The notes under the pieces: generated by a model
What the model was told of the DNA's origin: nothing
Seen by the model: the letters and a program-made list of their open reading frames with translations, nothing else
Database searches by the model: none
Translations under genes and position numbers: made by a program
Shown: positions 62,286 to 64,000 of the stretch, in pieces
How the letters are laid out: every line of letters begins with the position of its first letter
Position numbering within the stretch: position 1 is the stretch's first letter
Assembly: GCF_000967195.1 (NCBI RefSeq)
Contig: NZ_KQ033871.1
Coordinates: 1,048,584-1,112,583, forward strand
DNA length: 64,000 nucleotides
Direction of reading: 5' to 3'
Source of the DNA: Lactobacillus kullabergensis
GTDB lineage: Bacteria; Bacillota; Bacilli; Lactobacillales; Lactobacillaceae

Positions 62286-63876
62286 AATTAGCTTCACCTC
62301 GATTAGGGTCAATATTTATCACTCTATCAAACAATTTTTTAGTATCTTTAGTAAGATTATGAGCAATAACTATAATAGTTTGATCACTATTCAAAAGATT
62401 ACTAATTATTTTGTTTGTTGCATTCTCATCAATGGCACTAGTAGACTCATCCGCTAAAATTACGGGCTTATTTTGGATCTCGTTACGTGCTAAAACAATC
62501 TTTTGTCTTTGACCACCAGAAAGATTATTTTTGTCAACATCAGCCAGCGTTTCTAGGCCAGCGGGAAAGCCAGCCAAATCTGACTCCAATTGAACTGATT
62601 TTACATATCTTTCAACAGCTTTATCTAATTTACTATTGAACATGGTAATATTTTCCTTGATAGATGCTGGAAATAGAAAATTGTCTTGCGCTAGATAACT
62701 TATTTGACTGCAACTAACTTTAACCTTGTTTCCTTTCTTATCACAAAAACATATTTTCCCACTAGTGGGCTTTAACTTACCCAAAAGTAGCTTAAACAGA
62801 GTCGATTTACCAGAACCGCTTCTGCCCTGCAATAGAATCTTCTCTCCCCTTCTTATAGTTATGTCAGGATAAGAAATTTCTCTGTTATTAGGATATTTAT
62901 ACTTTAAACTTCTAGTTTTAATTGTAGAAAAATTTGTTTCATTTGAGTATTCGACCGGTATTTCTCTTTGCAATTTATTTAGTTGTTGGTTAATATTTTT
63001 AGTTGACTGCATTCTCGTTAATGCCGTAGTAATAGTCAACGCTGCATTAAAAATACTAGATGCAAAAGTACCTGCGGCAATGATCGTACCGAAAGAAACA
63101 ATTTTAGCAAAAAATAATATTGTTGCTAGGAAAGTCACAGCTACTTGAGAAAAAGAATTTGCGCAGCCATTAATAAACTGCGCTAGTCCCATGACTTTTT
63201 GCCTGTCAACATAAGTCTGCTCCAAATCCGCTCCCTTTTTTGTCAAATAATGATTGAAGGCATCAAATGCCAAGTATCGTCTTAATTCAGCCAGACCATT
63301 AAACCACTGAAAAATTGTATTTAAATATTTTTTATTTTGCTCAGAAATTTTTCTAGTCGCTTTATTAGCAGCTTTACGCGTTAATTTTGGTATCAATAAA
63401 GTGACAAAGACCAAACAAATCACTAATACAGCTATTGACCAATGAAACATGACTAAAGCAATGGTCGAAGTAACCATTACAAAAATGGAGCTAAGTATAC
63501 GCAAAACCTGATTACCATATTGATCGGTTAATAACTGCAAATTATTATTTAAATTATTTATCATTGCTCCTGTAGAATCAGATTCACTATGGAAATAATG
63601 CTTAACCAGCTTTTTTCTGATCAAGCCAATATATTGTTGCAGTTGTCTACTGTATAGCCACGTTGCCACAGAATTAATTATAAAGGCCACTAATCCTGTG
63701 ATTAGACTAAGTAAAATAAAGTACAGAAACTGAGTGAAATGACTTTTACTCAGACTATTATAAGCAAACTTAATAACATATGAGCTGAAGGCAGAACCAC
63801 AGCCATAAATTACCACTAAAAATACGATCAAAATTGAATTTAAAACATTTGCTTTTATTAAGTTACTTAATTTCAT
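62275..63876 (-). CDS. ABC exporter half-transporter (first of pair)
   Basis: A 533-aa protein with an exporter membrane domain (LIVFLVVIYGCGSAFSSYVI onward) and a C-terminal ATPase: Walker A QGRSGSGKSTLF, signature NLSGGQRQKI, Walker B VILADESTSAID and H-loop VIAHNL. MKLSN at 63876 is the preferred start, since the longer frame begins with TTG; the ribosome site is weak. It is paralogous to and translationally coupled with the gene at 60699. Neighbours beyond the window are unknown. Confidence 0.88.
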   Translation of the reverse strand: MKLSNLIKANVLNSILIVFLVVIYGCGSAFSSYVIKFAYNSLSKSHFTQFLYFILLSLITGLVAFIINSVATWLYSRQLQQYIGLIRKKLVKHYFHSESDSTGAMINNLNNNLQLLTDQYGNQVLRILSSIFVMVTSTIALVMFHWSIAVLVICLVFVTLLIPKLTRKAANKATRKISEQNKKYLNTIFQWFNGLAELRRYLAFDAFNHYLTKKGADLEQTYVDRQKVMGLAQFINGCANSFSQVAVTFLATILFFAKIVSFGTIIAAGTFASSIFNAALTITTALTRMQSTKNINQQLNKLQREIPVEYSNETNFSTIKTRSLKYKYPNNREISYPDITIRRGEKILLQGRSGSGKSTLFKLLLGKLKPTSGKICFCDKKGNKVKVSCSQISYLAQDNFLFPASIKENITMFNSKLDKAVERYVKSVQLESDLAGFPAGLETLADVDKNNLSGGQRQKIVLARNEIQNKPVILADESTSAIDENATNKIISNLLNSDQTIIVIAHNLTKDTKKLFDRVINIDPNRGEANYDV

Positions 63877-64000
63877 TTTTATTGCCCATATTATTAACAA
63901 ATTATTAAATATTTATTACATTATAGCGCGTAAAAATTTAAAATCAATTAAATCAGAAAAAACTATTTCTAGACCAAGAAAAAAAGGCATTGAGCTATAC

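Noticed and set aside
1..64000. CRISPR arrays and cas genes
   Set aside because: No regularly spaced repeats and no Cas motifs were seen on either strand.
1..64000. rRNA operons and further tRNA genes
   Set aside because: Only tRNA-Ser(CGA) could be folded by eye. No rRNA-like sequence was recognised.

Overview
The window looks like the chromosome of a low-GC Lactobacillus of the delbrueckii/acidophilus group. The evidence is a SLAP-domain surface protein, a DhaKLM/GlpF glycerol block, T-box leaders, an LL-H-type phage lysis cassette, and the general gene style. Species cannot be fixed from sequence reading alone. Most of the window is ordinary housekeeping and transport. Mobile DNA is confined to the tRNA-Ser region (about 31.4-41.1 kb) and to small IS3 relics near 7.4 kb and 44.8 kb.

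Region 1 (1-17 kb): fumarate hydratase and a short soluble fumarate reductase flavoprotein form an operon. They are followed by a CopB-type copper ATPase and BrnQ under a T-box. Two further fumarate-reductase-family flavoproteins each have a divergent LysR regulator. One carries its FMN-binding domain at the N-terminus. The other carries it at the C-terminus and is followed by a DASS dicarboxylate-type transporter. Neither has the HYTMGG active-site strand of the first protein, so they probably reduce organic acids other than fumarate as NADH sinks. CutC and a glycosylasparaginase-like hydrolase lie between them.

Region 2 (17-31 kb): glpF with dhaKLM (dihydroxyacetone phosphorylation by the PTS), a nitroreductase, a SLAP surface protein, a GT8 glycosyltransferase, HU, the MetQNI methionine importer under a Met-specific T-box, DHFR, a TipAS-like protein, PnuC, a CPA2 antiporter with a terminator-like hairpin in its leader, AzlCD, and a MerR/CMD pair with a typical 19-bp-spacer MerR promoter.

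Region 3 (31.4-41.1 kb): an 8.1-kb degraded prophage sits in tRNA-Ser(CGA) between 15-bp direct repeats, and the original tRNA terminator is now beyond the right repeat. Integrase, repressor, endolysin, holin and a membrane protein are all broken. Two overlapping gene pairs remain open: an unknown protein with an HTH-ImmA/IrrE protease, and an unknown 194-aa protein with a coiled-coil, tail-anchored protein. Their survival amid decay makes them the best candidates for an undescribed immunity, addiction or defence function. A second integrase relic follows, after a two-TM protein with a duplicated domain.

Region 4 (41-64 kb): a second AzlCD pair, a DUF4231/SLATT-like two-TM protein, small secreted or relic genes, an internally duplicated membrane protein, a PAP2 phosphatase, lactate permease, DegV, enolase, two tandem YxeA-like proteins, a P3A proton ATPase, a GNAT acetyltransferase, the apt-recJ-lepA cluster, and an overlapping pair of ABC exporter half-transporters at the right edge.
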